NCBI GenBank assembly: GCA_963666875.2
Contig: CAXXPU010000013.1
Span: 1 to 64,000, forward strand
Reading direction: 5' to 3'
Source of the DNA: G963662655 sp963666875
Lineage (GTDB): Bacteria > Cloacimonadota > Cloacimonadia > Cloacimonadales > JAIOQZ01
Length of the DNA: 64,000 nt
Part shown: piece after piece, positions 7,589 through 17,219 of the stretch
Numbering within the stretch: position 1 is the stretch's first letter
Layout: the number at the start of each line of letters is the position of its first letter
Program-made: the position numbers and the translations under genes
The notes under the pieces: model-generated
The model's database searches: none
Told to the model about the DNA's origin: nothing
Seen by the model: only the letters and a program-made list of their open reading frames with translations

Positions 7589-10270
7589 AGAAGAAGGTAT
7601 TCGATTTCTTTGGAAACTTGATTGCGCGGCGTCACATCGCGCTGCTATTCGTTTTTTTGATCATCACCGGACTGTCGGTGTATATCGCCTCGGGCATGAA
7701 GGTGAAGATGAGCTTCAAAGACCTGATGCCGCGCGACGATCCCACCGTGATCGAGCTGGAGCGGATCATCGACCATTTCAGTTCCTCGTCCAACCTGATC
7801 CTGGCGGTGTCCGGCGACGAGAAGGAACTTGTCGAATTCGCCGAACGCGTCGCGCCGCAAATCGAAGCGATCAAACCCGAGATCAAGCGCGTCGATTATA
7901 CGTCGGATCGGGATTTCCTGTCGCAGCATGGCTTCATGCTGATGACCACGAGCGATCTGAAGAACATGCGCGACATGTTCAAGGACCTCGGATTCCTGCA
8001 ATTCCTCACCGCGATCAACGACAACTTCGAGAAGACCTATATCGAGGACGACGAAGGGCTTTCGGACAGCGAGAAGGAAGACCGCGCGGTGCAGTCGCTG
8101 GACGGCATTCGCGGCTACCTCATGACCATGCGTCAGTATCTCGATAGCGCGTCAATTCCCGAATCGACCCTCGGCGAAGAAGCCGCCGAACGATTTCTCC
8201 TCGGCGAGCCGTACTACCTCTCGCCCGAGCGGGACATGATCCTGATCTTCGCGCAGCCGTCGTTTCCCATCGACGACATGGACACCGTCATCTCGGTGGT
8301 GAACCGCGTCGATTCCCTGGTAACCGCCGAAATGCAGCATTTTCCGTCGCTCGATGGCGGCCTGACCGGCACGATGACCCTCGCGCGCGACGAAACCATC
8401 GCCGCGCAGGAGGACATGAACTACACTTCGATCATCTCGTTCGTGCTGATCATCCTGCTCTTCATATTCTCGTTCCGCATGGTGACGGCACCGCTTCTGG
8501 CGGGTATCAGTCTGATCGTCGGCGTGATCTGGGCAGGCGCGTTGACGCAGCTCGTCTATGGTCACCTGAACATGATGACCTCAATGTTCGCGGTGGTCCT
8601 GATGGGGCTCGGGATCGACTTCAACATCCATGTGATTTCCGCCTATCAGGACGCACGATCACGGGGAGACTCACCCGGTCAAGCCGTGCTTGCGATGTAC
8701 CACCACTCCGGGAACGGCATCGTGATCGGCGCGCTGACCACCGCGCTGGCATTCCTGACCATGATGGTCTCGAAAAACAGCGGCATGAAGGAATTCGGCT
8801 TCGTGGCGGGATCCGGTGTGCTGCTGACGATGGTCTCGGCGCTGATTGTCCTGCCGCCCATGCTGATCCTGCGCGAACGCTTCGGCTCGAAGAAGAAACA
8901 GAAGAAGGAAATCAAGGCGGTGTCCTTCACGTTTCTGGGCAGTGTTTCCGCATATGTGGCAAAGCACCGGTGGGTCGCATTCATCCTGACGATCCTGATT
9001 ACCGGTTTCTTCCTCATGCAGGCGATGAATATCAGCTTCAATTACAACTACCTCGATCTGGAGCCGAAGGGCCTCAGCAGCGTCGATATCCAGGACAAGG
9101 TGATCGACAAATACGACCTGACCACCGACATGTTCATGGTCACCACCGAGACGGTGCAGGGATCGCGCGAGATCGCCGACAAAGCGAAGAAGCTCAAGTC
9201 CGTCGGCATGGTCTCCAGCATCAGCAGTTTCGTGCCGTCAACGCTGGAACAGGAGGAGCGCAAACCGCTCATCGAAGCCATCCGAAGCGACCTGACCAAC
9301 GACAAAACCACCCCGTTGAATCCTGACGACAAGGATGCCGTGATCGATCAGCTCTACCGGCTCGAGGACAACATTATCGAGCTTTCGCAGTTGTCGTTCA
9401 TGGGCGGACAGGACAAGGTTGATCGCAAGGCGAAGACAATCACCGGCGATCTGGAACTGCCGTCCGAGCAGCGCAACAGCCTGGTGCAGGGTGTCGTACG
9501 GGGAATCGAGCAGCGTTCGGAAGCGATTTCGAGATTGCAGTCGTTCCAGGACGCGTTCAAGCCGAGGCTGAACGATATCGCCCCTCGGTATGACCGACAC
9601 CGCGACCATCACAGTCGATCAGCTTCCCGAGAGCATCCGGAACCGCTTCATCAGCAAGGACGGAAGCCAGTATCTGGTCACGATCTATCCCCGTCAGCAG
9701 GTTTGGGATTTCGCCTACCTCAAGGACCTCCAAACCCGTATGCACGAGATCGATCCCAAGATCACCGGTATGCCGCTTGTGTTCTATATCCTGATCCAGT
9801 ACATCGGCAAGGACGGACGCCTGGCCGCGATGCTGACCATCGGCGTGGTGTTCCTGCTTCTTCTGATCGATTTCCGCAGCCTGAAAAAGACCCTCATCGC
9901 GCTGGTACCGCTCTTCTTCGGCGCGGTCTGGATGGTGGGGATCATGAAGCTGGTCGGGATGCAGCTCAACATTCTAAACCTGATGGGCGTGCCGCTGATC
10001 CTCGGCATGGGGATCGACGACGGCGTGCACATCCTCAATCGATACAGCGTGGAGGGCAAAAGGAATATTCGATCGACCTTCACCAGTACGGGCAAGGCAG
10101 TGCTGCTCACCTCGCTGACCACCATGCTGGCGTTCGGCTCGATGGGATTCGCGACCATGCGCGGACTCGCCAGTCTGGGCGTGACGCTGTTCATCGGAAT
10201 CGCCGCGTGCTTCGTGACCACGCTGCTGGTCATTCCCGCAACGCTGGCGATATTCGACAGGAAGAAATGA
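7585..10270 (+). pseudogene. MMPL/RND-family lipid exporter (one frameshift)
   Basis: It is a two-halved RND-type transporter of about 895 aa. Each half has a periplasmic loop and a bundle of membrane helices. The TM4 acidic motif appears twice, GLGIDFNIHVI in the first half and GMGIDDGVHIL in the second, which marks the MMPL/HpnN-like lipid exporters. The frame breaks near 9585, where an extra base in GCCCCTCGG separates RLNDIAP from GMTDTATITVDQLPESI. The protein is otherwise continuous to 10270, so either the gene is recently broken or the base is an error. It is coupled to tetR by ATGA and followed by a LolA-like periplasmic protein and a barrel, which suggests a trans-envelope lipid route. 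Confidence 0.85.
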
Positions 10271-10359
10271 GAAATCAACTTCCGAATGTCCGAGCTGGCG
10301 CGTAGTATTTGCTTGCAAATACCAGTTTTGCGAAGCGAGGTCTTCCGAATGTTGATTTC
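10271..10359. repeat. Palindromic repeat family R1, copy A
   Basis: Arms GAAATCAA (10271-10278) and TTGATTTC (10352-10359) are complementary. Directly inside each arm is the same-strand decamer CTTCCGAATG (10279-10288 and 10342-10351). The centre contains a further small hairpin (ATTTGCTTGCAAAT). The same design recurs at 10381-10433 and 27877-27929 with different arms. Confidence 0.65.
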
Positions 10360-10380
10360 GAGCAAGCAACCGATATGGTT

Positions 10381-10433
10381 TGCCCAACATTCAGAAGAGC
10401 CTCTCTCCGTTCGGCACATTCGGAAGTTGGGCA
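10381..10433 (-). repeat. Palindromic repeat family R1, copy B
   Basis: Read on the minus strand: TGCCCAA, CTTCCGAATG, a 19-base centre ending GAGGCT, CTTCTGAATG, TTGGGCA. The arms differ from copy A yet remain fully complementary to each other. It lies between the MMPL gene and the LolA-like gene. Confidence 0.6.
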
Positions 10434-10449
10434 GCACAAAGGAGCCAAC

Positions 10450-11187
10450 ATGAAAACGATCATCACAGTTCTACTCGCTATCATGACCATCGGGCTATTC
10501 GCACTCACGACGGACGAGATCGTGCAGAAGATCGACGACAACGAGCGCGTGCAGTCCAGTCACGGCACCGGAAGCCAGACTATCGAGACCTCCGGCGGCG
10601 AGACCCGTACACTCGAATACGAGATGTTCACCAAGGACATGAACGACAAGCAGCTCACCGTATATACCGCGCCCGCACGCATCAAGGGCGACAAAATCCT
10701 GATGCTCGACGACGGCGACAACATCTATTTCTATACCCCCAAGACCGGCCGCGATCGGCACCTGGCGGGTCACGCACGCAAGAAGAAGGTGCAGGGAAGC
10801 GACTTCAGTTACGAGGACCTCAGCGGCGGCAAGATCAAGGATAAATACACCTACAGGCTGCTGGGCGAAGAGGAGATCGAGGGACGACCGTGCTACATGC
10901 TCGAGATGATCCCCACGCCGGAGGGCCCGTCCTATTCGAAGCTGATTCTGTGGGCGGATAAAGAGCGCTTTACCAGCCTCCGCGTCGATTACTACACCGA
11001 AGATCAGCTCGAAAAACGCCTGACATGCGAGGACGTCCGCGAGATCGACGGACATTGGACCGCCATGAAAATGACCATGACCAACCTGCTCGAAGGCGGT
11101 AAAACCATCATGGAGACCACGTCGATCGAGTTCGGCGTCGAGCTGGATGATGCCATGTTCACGCGAAGCTACCTGAAACGCAAGTGA
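10450..11187 (+). CDS. Outer-membrane lipoprotein-sorting protein, LolA-like (PF17131 type)
   Basis: The 245-aa periplasmic protein has a signal peptide (MKTIITVLLAIMTIGLFA). The rest fits the LolA-like family that accompanies MMPL exporters: TLEYEMFTKDMNDKQLTVYT, ARIKGDKILMLDDGDNIYFY, and PSYSKLILWADKERFTSLRV. Such proteins form an open beta-barrel half-shell that carries a lipid tail across the periplasm. ATG at 10450 has AAAGGAG upstream. It sits between the MMPL pump and an outer-membrane barrel, so it is the likely periplasmic carrier of this operon. The cargo is not evident. Confidence 0.8.
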   Translation: MKTIITVLLAIMTIGLFALTTDEIVQKIDDNERVQSSHGTGSQTIETSGGETRTLEYEMFTKDMNDKQLTVYTAPARIKGDKILMLDDGDNIYFYTPKTGRDRHLAGHARKKKVQGSDFSYEDLSGGKIKDKYTYRLLGEEEIEGRPCYMLEMIPTPEGPSYSKLILWADKERFTSLRVDYYTEDQLEKRLTCEDVREIDGHWTAMKMTMTNLLEGGKTIMETTSIEFGVELDDAMFTRSYLKRK

Positions 11188-11194
11188 GGTGACG

Positions 11195-12367
11195 ATGCGC
11201 TGGCTCTTAGCCTTCTCGATTCTCTTTTCCTCTCTCGCGGCGCTGGACGTGGACGTGTCCGGTCAGTACGAAAACTCGTTCTATCCGCAGATGTACGACA
11301 CGAAGATGAAGATGATGGACATGAACAAGCTGCGGCTGGATATGAGCGGCAAGATCGACGACAACATCGATTTTCAGGCGAATTACAACATCCAGCTCTA
11401 CCACGGCAAGACGATGTACCACCTCGCCGACTATATTCCGCGCGACGTCCTCGACGATTACCTGAGCAAGATGGGCGTCCCGCAAGACACGCTCGATCAG
11501 CAGGTATTCTACGAGTACGAGGATCGCTACTACCTCGATAACGCCAACCTCACCCTCTACTGGAAAGAATTCGACCTGCGCGTCGGGAAGCAGCTCATCC
11601 CGTGGGGAACCGGCTACTCGCGCAATCCCACCGACTGCTTTCACCGGAAGAACATCCTCGATCCCACCTACGACAAAGAAGGCGTCAACGCGGTCAAGCT
11701 CGACTACAACCTGAACCTCGCCACCACCCTGACCGCGATCATGAGCGTCGATGAGGACTGGGAGACCAGCAAGCGCGCCGCCCGGATTCGTTCCCGTCTG
11801 CTCGACTACGATTTCAGCCTGAGCTATGTGCGTTTCGAACAGGATCGGATCGACTACGCCACCCACGAAGCGATCGGCATCGTCCTCGACCAGTTCGGCG
11901 CAGACATCTCCGGGCAGTTGCTTGGGCTCGGCGTATGGGCGGAAGGTGCGTACCGGCAGTCGGACGATCTTGACGATTACGGACAGATTCTCGGCGGTAT
12001 GGACTTCACATTCGAAAACGGGCTCTACCTGATGGGCGAGTACTACTACAACGAAAGCGGCGAATCCACGAGCGACGACTATACCTTCGACGACTGGACG
12101 AATCTGCTGGAGGGCGTCACGGAAAGCCTGGGAAAACACTACGGCTTCGCGATGATCCAGTATCCGCTGACCGAGATCGTGAACGGTTCGCTCTATACCC
12201 TGTACAACGCCAGCGACGGCAGCGCAATGCTCTATCCCTGGATCGATTTCACGCTCGGCGACAACATTGAGACGGATATCGTGCTCTATCTGCCCATTGG
12301 AAGGGATAATTCCGAGTACGGAACACCGGATACAGGCGGCATGATAAGGCTGAGGGTATATTTCTAA
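11195..12367 (+). CDS. DUF1302-like outer-membrane beta-barrel protein
   Basis: A 390-aa protein with signal peptide (MRWLLAFSILFSSLAALDVD). It is full of alternating, aromatic-rich strands and ends in a C-terminal phenylalanine (RLRVYF), as outer-membrane barrels do. FDLRVGKQLIPWGTGYSRNP and DYNLNLATTLTAIMSVDEDW recall the DUF1302 family, which is repeatedly found beside MMPL pumps and LolA/DUF1329-type carriers. Start at 11195 is preferred over GTG 11189 because GAGGTG precedes it. It follows the LolA-like gene by 7 bases and probably completes the export route at the outer membrane. Confidence 0.7.
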   Translation: MRWLLAFSILFSSLAALDVDVSGQYENSFYPQMYDTKMKMMDMNKLRLDMSGKIDDNIDFQANYNIQLYHGKTMYHLADYIPRDVLDDYLSKMGVPQDTLDQQVFYEYEDRYYLDNANLTLYWKEFDLRVGKQLIPWGTGYSRNPTDCFHRKNILDPTYDKEGVNAVKLDYNLNLATTLTAIMSVDEDWETSKRAARIRSRLLDYDFSLSYVRFEQDRIDYATHEAIGIVLDQFGADISGQLLGLGVWAEGAYRQSDDLDDYGQILGGMDFTFENGLYLMGEYYYNESGESTSDDYTFDDWTNLLEGVTESLGKHYGFAMIQYPLTEIVNGSLYTLYNASDGSAMLYPWIDFTLGDNIETDIVLYLPIGRDNSEYGTPDTGGMIRLRVYF

Positions 12368-12472
12368 AGTACTTGAGGAAAGCGTGTTATCCTCGGAATT
12401 GCTGTACCGATTTCTCTTGACATCTTCCTTTTTGCATGTATCATTTCTTGACTGGTGATGATGAGAGGAAAC

Positions 12473-13801
12473 ATGCAAAAAAGGTCGGCAACTTATTTCA
12501 TTATGGGCATTCTCATTGTGCTGTTCCTGTCGTCTCTGTATTTCATCTATGCGACTTACCGTATCGACAAAGAGAGCGTTATCCAGAACAATATCGAGAA
12601 TCTTCGTAATAAAATCCTCATTACCGAGAATATCTACTACGAACTGGCTCATTTGGTTTTTGAGACCCTGTTTATCGATTCGGACTTCGAAGCCTTGATG
12701 CACGAGGCCTCGCACGCGAAGACGGAAGAAGAAAAAAAAGAAATCCGCTATCGGCTCTACGAAATGAGCGTCATCGAGTATTCGGTTTTACTGAAATACA
12801 ACTTTCGTCAGTTTCATTACCACCTTCCCACAACCGAAAGCTTCCTGCGTATGCACAAGCCTGATAAATACGGTGATCTTCTGGGCGATATCCGACCTAC
12901 CGTGCTAGAGACAAACCGACAACAAAAGGAACAGAGGGGATTCGAGGAGGGTCGGATTTACAACGGATATCGGTATGTATTTCCGTTGTCCTACAAACAG
13001 GAGCATGTCGGCAGCGTCGAATTCAGCACGTCGGCGCTGGCCATTTTGCAACACCTGAAGAAGTTGTACGGAATGGATTATCATTTCATCATATCGAAAG
13101 ACGTCGTCGATTCGACAGTCTTTGAAGAACAGCGAGAGGAATATTATGCACCCTGCTCCATGAATCCCGATTTTTACATCGATCTCAAGGCTACCGATAT
13201 GGAGTTCATCGAAAGAATCTCATCGGAGATGGACGGGGATATCATGCTGAAGAAGTGCAAAAAGCAGTTCGATGCATTCGAACCGTTCTGCTGCTGCGTG
13301 AAAACATCGAGCAACAAGTATTATGTCACTGGAATTCCGATCGAGAACTACAGCGGCAACAAGGTGGGATACATCCTTCAGTTTGCCGACAATATCAATT
13401 CGTTCGATATCATTTGGGAATCCTTTATCACCCGTCTGATCATCGTCATTGTCATTTTCACGCTGCTGATATTCTTCACTTTCATCTACAGTAAATACCT
13501 GATCAACAAAGAATCCCTCAACAGGCTCGAAACGATTTCGGCAATGAGCGTTACGGCAAGCCACGAGATGAATCAACCGCTTCAGATCATGCTGATGCAT
13601 GTGGAAATGCTTGAAACCAGCGATGAGTGCGGTGAGGAGTGCATGAAACGGATCGGTAAAATCCACGACTGCATCAATCGTATCGAAGGTATCCTGAGCA
13701 AGATGAACAATCTGAAGAGTATCGCGCTGGATGACTACACGGAAAGCGAAAAGATGCTCGACCTCGAGAAATCGAGCAAAATTTACGAGGACGACGATTA
13801 G
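12473..13801 (+). CDS. Cache-domain sensor histidine kinase lacking the ATPase domain
   Basis: The 442-aa protein has a TM helix (about 7-30), a large periplasmic double-Cache-type sensor (FHYHLPTTESFLRMHKPDKY, GFEEGRIYNGYRYVFPL), and a second TM (about 320-345). A HisKA dimerisation helix follows, with the phospho-acceptor box SVTASHEMNQPLQIML. After NRIEGILSKMNNL it ends with an acidic tail; no N, G1 or G2 boxes exist, so the catalytic ATP-binding domain is absent. No partner kinase domain or response regulator is adjacent. Start at 12473 follows AGAGGAA. It could be phosphorylated in trans or be a relic. Its stop overlaps the convergent PorV-like gene by 4 bases. Confidence 0.8.
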   Translation: MQKRSATYFIMGILIVLFLSSLYFIYATYRIDKESVIQNNIENLRNKILITENIYYELAHLVFETLFIDSDFEALMHEASHAKTEEEKKEIRYRLYEMSVIEYSVLLKYNFRQFHYHLPTTESFLRMHKPDKYGDLLGDIRPTVLETNRQQKEQRGFEEGRIYNGYRYVFPLSYKQEHVGSVEFSTSALAILQHLKKLYGMDYHFIISKDVVDSTVFEEQREEYYAPCSMNPDFYIDLKATDMEFIERISSEMDGDIMLKKCKKQFDAFEPFCCCVKTSSNKYYVTGIPIENYSGNKVGYILQFADNINSFDIIWESFITRLIIVIVIFTLLIFFTFIYSKYLINKESLNRLETISAMSVTASHEMNQPLQIMLMHVEMLETSDECGEECMKRIGKIHDCINRIEGILSKMNNLKSIALDDYTESEKMLDLEKSSKIYEDDD

Positions 13802-14748
13802 AACGTATAGCTTACCGATGCCTGATTGACGAAACCGAGATCGCCGTACGAGCTGACCGCGTAGTCGATGATGAAGCTGTTCCAGTAGATTCCAAGTCCG
13901 CAGCAGAAACCGGACATGAAGTCGTAATCGCCGCCTGTCTTCCACTGATGACCTTCATACTTGTAACCCGCACGTAACGCCAGCATTTCGTGCAGCATAT
14001 ACTGCGCGCCCAATCTCCCGGTGATATCGTATTCCATTGGGATTTCAACATCGAAGTTGATCGTCGTCTTCTTGGTGGGCGTATAGTTCATGCCGGCGGT
14101 GAATCCGAAGGGCAGTCCCTCATCGTGTTCTTCGTCGGTGTAGTAGGAGAGTTGGGTTCCCAGATTCCTCATCGCGAGGCCGACCCGCAGGTTCTCGTTG
14201 ACGGTCTGGTGTAAAAGGGAAAGGTCTATGGCAATAGCGGAAGCGCTGTTGTCGTCGATCGATTCATGGATATACTTAACGCTGATACCGCCATCGACAA
14301 CGGGTACGACCTCGAATCCGGCGCCGATTCCGAACACGAAGTCCGACGTGTCGTAGGTTCCGTCCTCGCCGCCGTAGTAGCCGTTATCATCCACCGTGGT
14401 GCGCGTGATGCCCGATTTCGAGAGCGTTTGCGTGAATACGGCGATTTTGAATTGATCGCGAAACGGATTCACGTATGCGGCCGACCCGCCGTAAAAACCT
14501 TCGATGTAGCTCATGCCGGAGACGGATACGATGGTTCCTTGGGTACGTCTGATACTCGCGGTGTTGAAGAAAACCGCGTCCGCAGTGCCGGTATCGGCGG
14601 TGAAGGCATTTGCCATGGCTGCTGCGTGTGTTGAGAAATTCATCCGCAGAAAGCTGAAACCGGTAGTTCCGGCGTTGTCATTGATCGCAAAGGAGAAGGT
14701 CGCCGACATCAGCATGACGGCAAGGATAATCAAACGGCTAATTCGCAT
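13798..14748 (-). CDS. PorV/PorQ family outer-membrane protein
   Basis: A 316-aa protein with signal peptide (MRISRLIILAVMLMSATFSF). The next stretch, AGTTGFSFLRMNFSTHAAAM then ANAFTADTGTADAVFFNTAS, is the N-terminal hallmark of the PorV/PorQ (UPF0164) family of FadL-like 14-strand barrels. The protein ends in an aromatic (ASVSYTF). In type IX secretion PorV shuttles cargo with YPNPFNP-type C-terminal domains to the attachment complex, and such cargo is encoded at 20.7 and 35.5 kb. Many genomes hold several paralogues, so a direct role is only plausible. Confidence 0.75.
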   Translation of the reverse strand: MRISRLIILAVMLMSATFSFAINDNAGTTGFSFLRMNFSTHAAAMANAFTADTGTADAVFFNTASIRRTQGTIVSVSGMSYIEGFYGGSAAYVNPFRDQFKIAVFTQTLSKSGITRTTVDDNGYYGGEDGTYDTSDFVFGIGAGFEVVPVVDGGISVKYIHESIDDNSASAIAIDLSLLHQTVNENLRVGLAMRNLGTQLSYYTDEEHDEGLPFGFTAGMNYTPTKKTTINFDVEIPMEYDITGRLGAQYMLHEMLALRAGYKYEGHQWKTGGDYDFMSGFCCGLGIYWNSFIIDYAVSSYGDLGFVNQASVSYTF

Positions 14749-15204
14749 TCATTCACTCCCGATTTTTATCTCACCAAGTATTTCCATCGCCTCTTTTGCA
14801 GTGGAAACATCCATCAATCTGGCACGGTTTTCTCGCTCCCGCAGGAACCTTGTTACCGCGCCAAGAACCGGCATGTATTCATCCTTGCCTTCCAGTGGAA
14901 CGGCAAACATGAAGATCAAACGAACCGGCTGTCGGTCAATCGAGTCGAAATCGATCGCCTTGTCAAGGATATATACGATGATTTTCAGCCTGGATACCGA
15001 TGCGCTGCGACCATGCGGAATCGCAATACCGTATCCGATACCCGTACTCATGGATTCTTCGCGCGCCAGCACTTTTTGCAGAAAGTCATCGCTGTTTTCC
15101 ATATAACCGCTTTTCTGCAAATCTGTGACCATCTTTTTTATACAGCACAGCTTTTCATCGCAATCCGGATGGATGAAGATCAACTCTTCCGAAAAATACA
15201 TCAT
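14749..15204 (-). CDS. PTS fructose/nitrogen-type EIIA domain protein
   Basis: A 152-aa single-domain protein of the PTS EIIA type 2 fold: LQKVLAREESMSTGIGYGIA leading to IPHGRS, where the histidine is the phosphorylation site, then IIVYILDKAIDFDS and RLIFMFAVPLEGKDEYMPVL. A standalone EIIA of this size usually acts as a regulator (PtsN-like) and not in sugar uptake. Start MMYFSEE (15204, or ATG at 15201) is chosen because GAGG precedes it; the longer open frame upstream runs through the repeat region. No PTS permease is nearby. Confidence 0.85.
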   Translation of the reverse strand: MMYFSEELIFIHPDCDEKLCCIKKMVTDLQKSGYMENSDDFLQKVLAREESMSTGIGYGIAIPHGRSASVSRLKIIVYILDKAIDFDSIDRQPVRLIFMFAVPLEGKDEYMPVLGAVTRFLRERENRARLMDVSTAKEAMEILGEIKIGSE

Positions 15205-15299
15205 AACTACCTCATAGAAAGGATGGCAACGCGGCTCGATGTTGTAAAGAAAAATCGGTTGTCTGGACAAATCGAGCGCGTGGAAAGTATTCAAAGTCA

Positions 15300-15545
15300 T
15301 CGAAGGACGACAGATTTTAGGGTTGTTGCACATTGAATGACTGGATATCGCAATGATGATCCTGAGTCCTGAAAGGACGTAAGACTTCAGCCCGGTACGT
15401 AAGTGCCGGGTACAGAATGTAGAAGAGGTGTGAAGTCCCGTGGGGACGGCAGATAATCTGCTGTCGCACCTACGGCGCTTTTTATCTCGCATTATCATAT
15501 ATAACTGAGGCTTACGCCCCAGCCTAAAATCTGTTATCCCTGCGG
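15300..15545. repeat. Array of small palindromes (REP-like) downstream of potC
   Basis: The gene-free 15205-15547 interval contains a chain of hairpins: GTCCTGAAAGGAC (15366-15378), CCCGGTACGTAAGTGCCGGG (15391-15410), GTCCCGTGGGGAC (15435-15447) and CAGATAATCTG (near 15450-15460). Related phrases such as CAGATTTTAGG recur inverted (CCTAAAATCTG near 15523). This is the look of a dispersed REP-type repeat. It may also end potABC transcription, since it lies just past potC. Confidence 0.6.
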
Positions 15546-15547
15546 GG

Positions 15548-16342
15548 TTATAAATGCTTCAGAATAACCTTGTGGAATCTTCTGGAGAGGAATACGATCA
15601 TGATCGTCGCGGTGATCATCAGAGACGAGAGTGCGTTGATGGTGGTGATGGTTCCGCGACGGATACCACCCTCGACGTAGATCGGCAGCGTGTTGAAACC
15701 GCGTCCGGTGGTGAAGAAGGTGATAATGAAGTCGTCGATGGAGAGTGTGAACGCGAGCAGCGCCGCGGCGATAATGCCCGGCATCATCAACGGCAGCTTG
15801 ATCTTGAAGAATGTCTGCCAGGGATTGGCGCCGAGGTCCATGGACGCCTCGAGCAGCGAACTGTCGAAGCCCTCCAGGCGCGACCGGATTACGATCACCG
15901 CGTAGGAGAGACAGAAGGTCACGTGGGCGATCAGCACGGTGAACATCCCCGTCTTGACCCGCAGGAAGCTGTAGAACATCGCCATCGAGACACCCATCAG
16001 GATGTCGGGCATGATCAGTGGAACAAAAACCAGTATATTGAGCAGCCTTCTTCCCCTGAAGCGCAGGTTTTCCAGCGCCAGCGCACCGAGCGTACCCAGC
16101 ACGGTGGAGATCACGGTCGATAGAATCGCAATCAGCATGGTGTTGCGGAAAGCGAGCCGGATGTTCTCGTTGTGCAGCAGGTCAATGTAGTATTTGAAAG
16201 TGAAGCCCTTCCAGCCGGCGACGATCTTCGAGTCGTTGAAGCTATAGACGATCATGATGACGATCGGGATGTAGAGAAAGATCATCGCGAATGTGAACAG
16301 GGTGAGGTTCATCCCCTTGTAAAAATTCTTCGGCTGCTTCAC
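15548..16342 (-). CDS. potC: Spermidine/putrescine ABC transporter permease PotC
   Basis: Inner-membrane permease of a polyamine importer, 264 aa, with about six TM helices. The EAA loop that contacts the ATPase is EASMDLGANPWQTFFKIKLP. The N-terminus YKGMNLTLFTFAMIFLYIPI and FNDSKIVAGWKGFTFKYYID closely follow PotC. Its start overlaps potB's end by four bases. No potD gene for the binding protein follows; the next feature is a repeat array. Confidence 0.9.
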   Translation of the reverse strand: MKQPKNFYKGMNLTLFTFAMIFLYIPIVIMIVYSFNDSKIVAGWKGFTFKYYIDLLHNENIRLAFRNTMLIAILSTVISTVLGTLGALALENLRFRGRRLLNILVFVPLIMPDILMGVSMAMFYSFLRVKTGMFTVLIAHVTFCLSYAVIVIRSRLEGFDSSLLEASMDLGANPWQTFFKIKLPLMMPGIIAAALLAFTLSIDDFIITFFTTGRGFNTLPIYVEGGIRRGTITTINALSSLMITATIMIVFLSRRFHKVILKHL

Positions 16343-17217
16343 GACGCCTTCCTTTCTCGACTATACCGCCTTGTCAGGAAGAAGAGGATCAGGCTGACCA
16401 CGATCAGCAGAACCAGCGATAGCGCCGATGCCAGCGGCCAGTTGCGCGGGATGTTCTTGATCTTGTAGGTGATGATCTGCCCGATGTAGAGTGCGTTCTG
16501 ATGCCCCACCAGGTGCGGGATGATGTAGGTTCCCAGCGCCGGGATGAACACCAGGATGATTCCCGCGATGATCCCTTCTCTGGATAACGGCAGGGTGATC
16601 TTGAAGAAGGAGGTCACCTCGTTGGCTCCGAGGTCGCGCGCGGCGTCGAGCAGAGTGAAGTCCATCTTCTCGATTGCGCTGTAGAGCGGGAAGATCATGT
16701 AGGGCAGATAGACATAGACCGTTACCAGGATCACCGCAAGATCGGTCCTGAGGAGTCGGAGCGGCTCGTCGATCAGATTGAGGAAGAGCAGCACTTCGTT
16801 CAACACGCCATTGGCGGAGAGGAATACTCTCCACGAAAAGATGCGGATCACGAAATTGGTCCAGAAGGGGATGATGATCAGGAGCAGCAGAAAGTTCTTC
16901 AACTTCTGCGAACTCCGCGCGATATAGTACGCCACCGGATAGCCGAAGATCATACACAGCAGTGTGGTGATCGTCGCCAGCCGGAACGCCAGCAGAAACG
17001 GTTTGATATAGATCGGTCGAAAGACCTGCCGGAATGCGTCCAATGAAAACCGGAACTGCACGTCGTAGATGGTGGTGGTCAGAAAGCTGTAGAGGAATAT
17101 AATCAGGTACGGGATCAGAAAGAAGACCACCAGCCACAGGATCACCGGTGCGGAAAGAATCCAGCTACGGGTGTTTCGTTTTTCGTGAAGGCGCTGTTCG
17201 CTGATCGATACGGGCAT
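16339..17217 (-). CDS. potB: Spermidine/putrescine ABC transporter permease PotB
   Basis: A 292-aa permease with six predicted TM helices and the EAA motif DAARDLGANEVTSFFKITLP near residue 190. The stretch ALGTYIIPHLVGHQNALYIG is characteristic of PotB/PotH. It starts 2 bases after the potA stop and overlaps potC by 4, so the three genes are one transcript. It pairs with PotC to form the channel. Confidence 0.9.
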   Translation of the reverse strand: MPVSISEQRLHEKRNTRSWILSAPVILWLVVFFLIPYLIIFLYSFLTTTIYDVQFRFSLDAFRQVFRPIYIKPFLLAFRLATITTLLCMIFGYPVAYYIARSSQKLKNFLLLLIIIPFWTNFVIRIFSWRVFLSANGVLNEVLLFLNLIDEPLRLLRTDLAVILVTVYVYLPYMIFPLYSAIEKMDFTLLDAARDLGANEVTSFFKITLPLSREGIIAGIILVFIPALGTYIIPHLVGHQNALYIGQIITYKIKNIPRNWPLASALSLVLLIVVSLILFFLTRRYSRERKAS

Positions 17218-17219
17218 TT

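Noticed and set aside
11207..12715. Long minus-strand ORF (502 aa) opposite the DUF1302-like gene
   Set aside because: It is the shadow of a better supported plus-strand gene with signal peptide and ribosome site; no family features of its own.
14748..15498. Long start for the EIIA gene
   Set aside because: The extra 98 residues run through REP-like palindromes and have no ribosome site; the start at 15204 has GAGG and fits the domain length.
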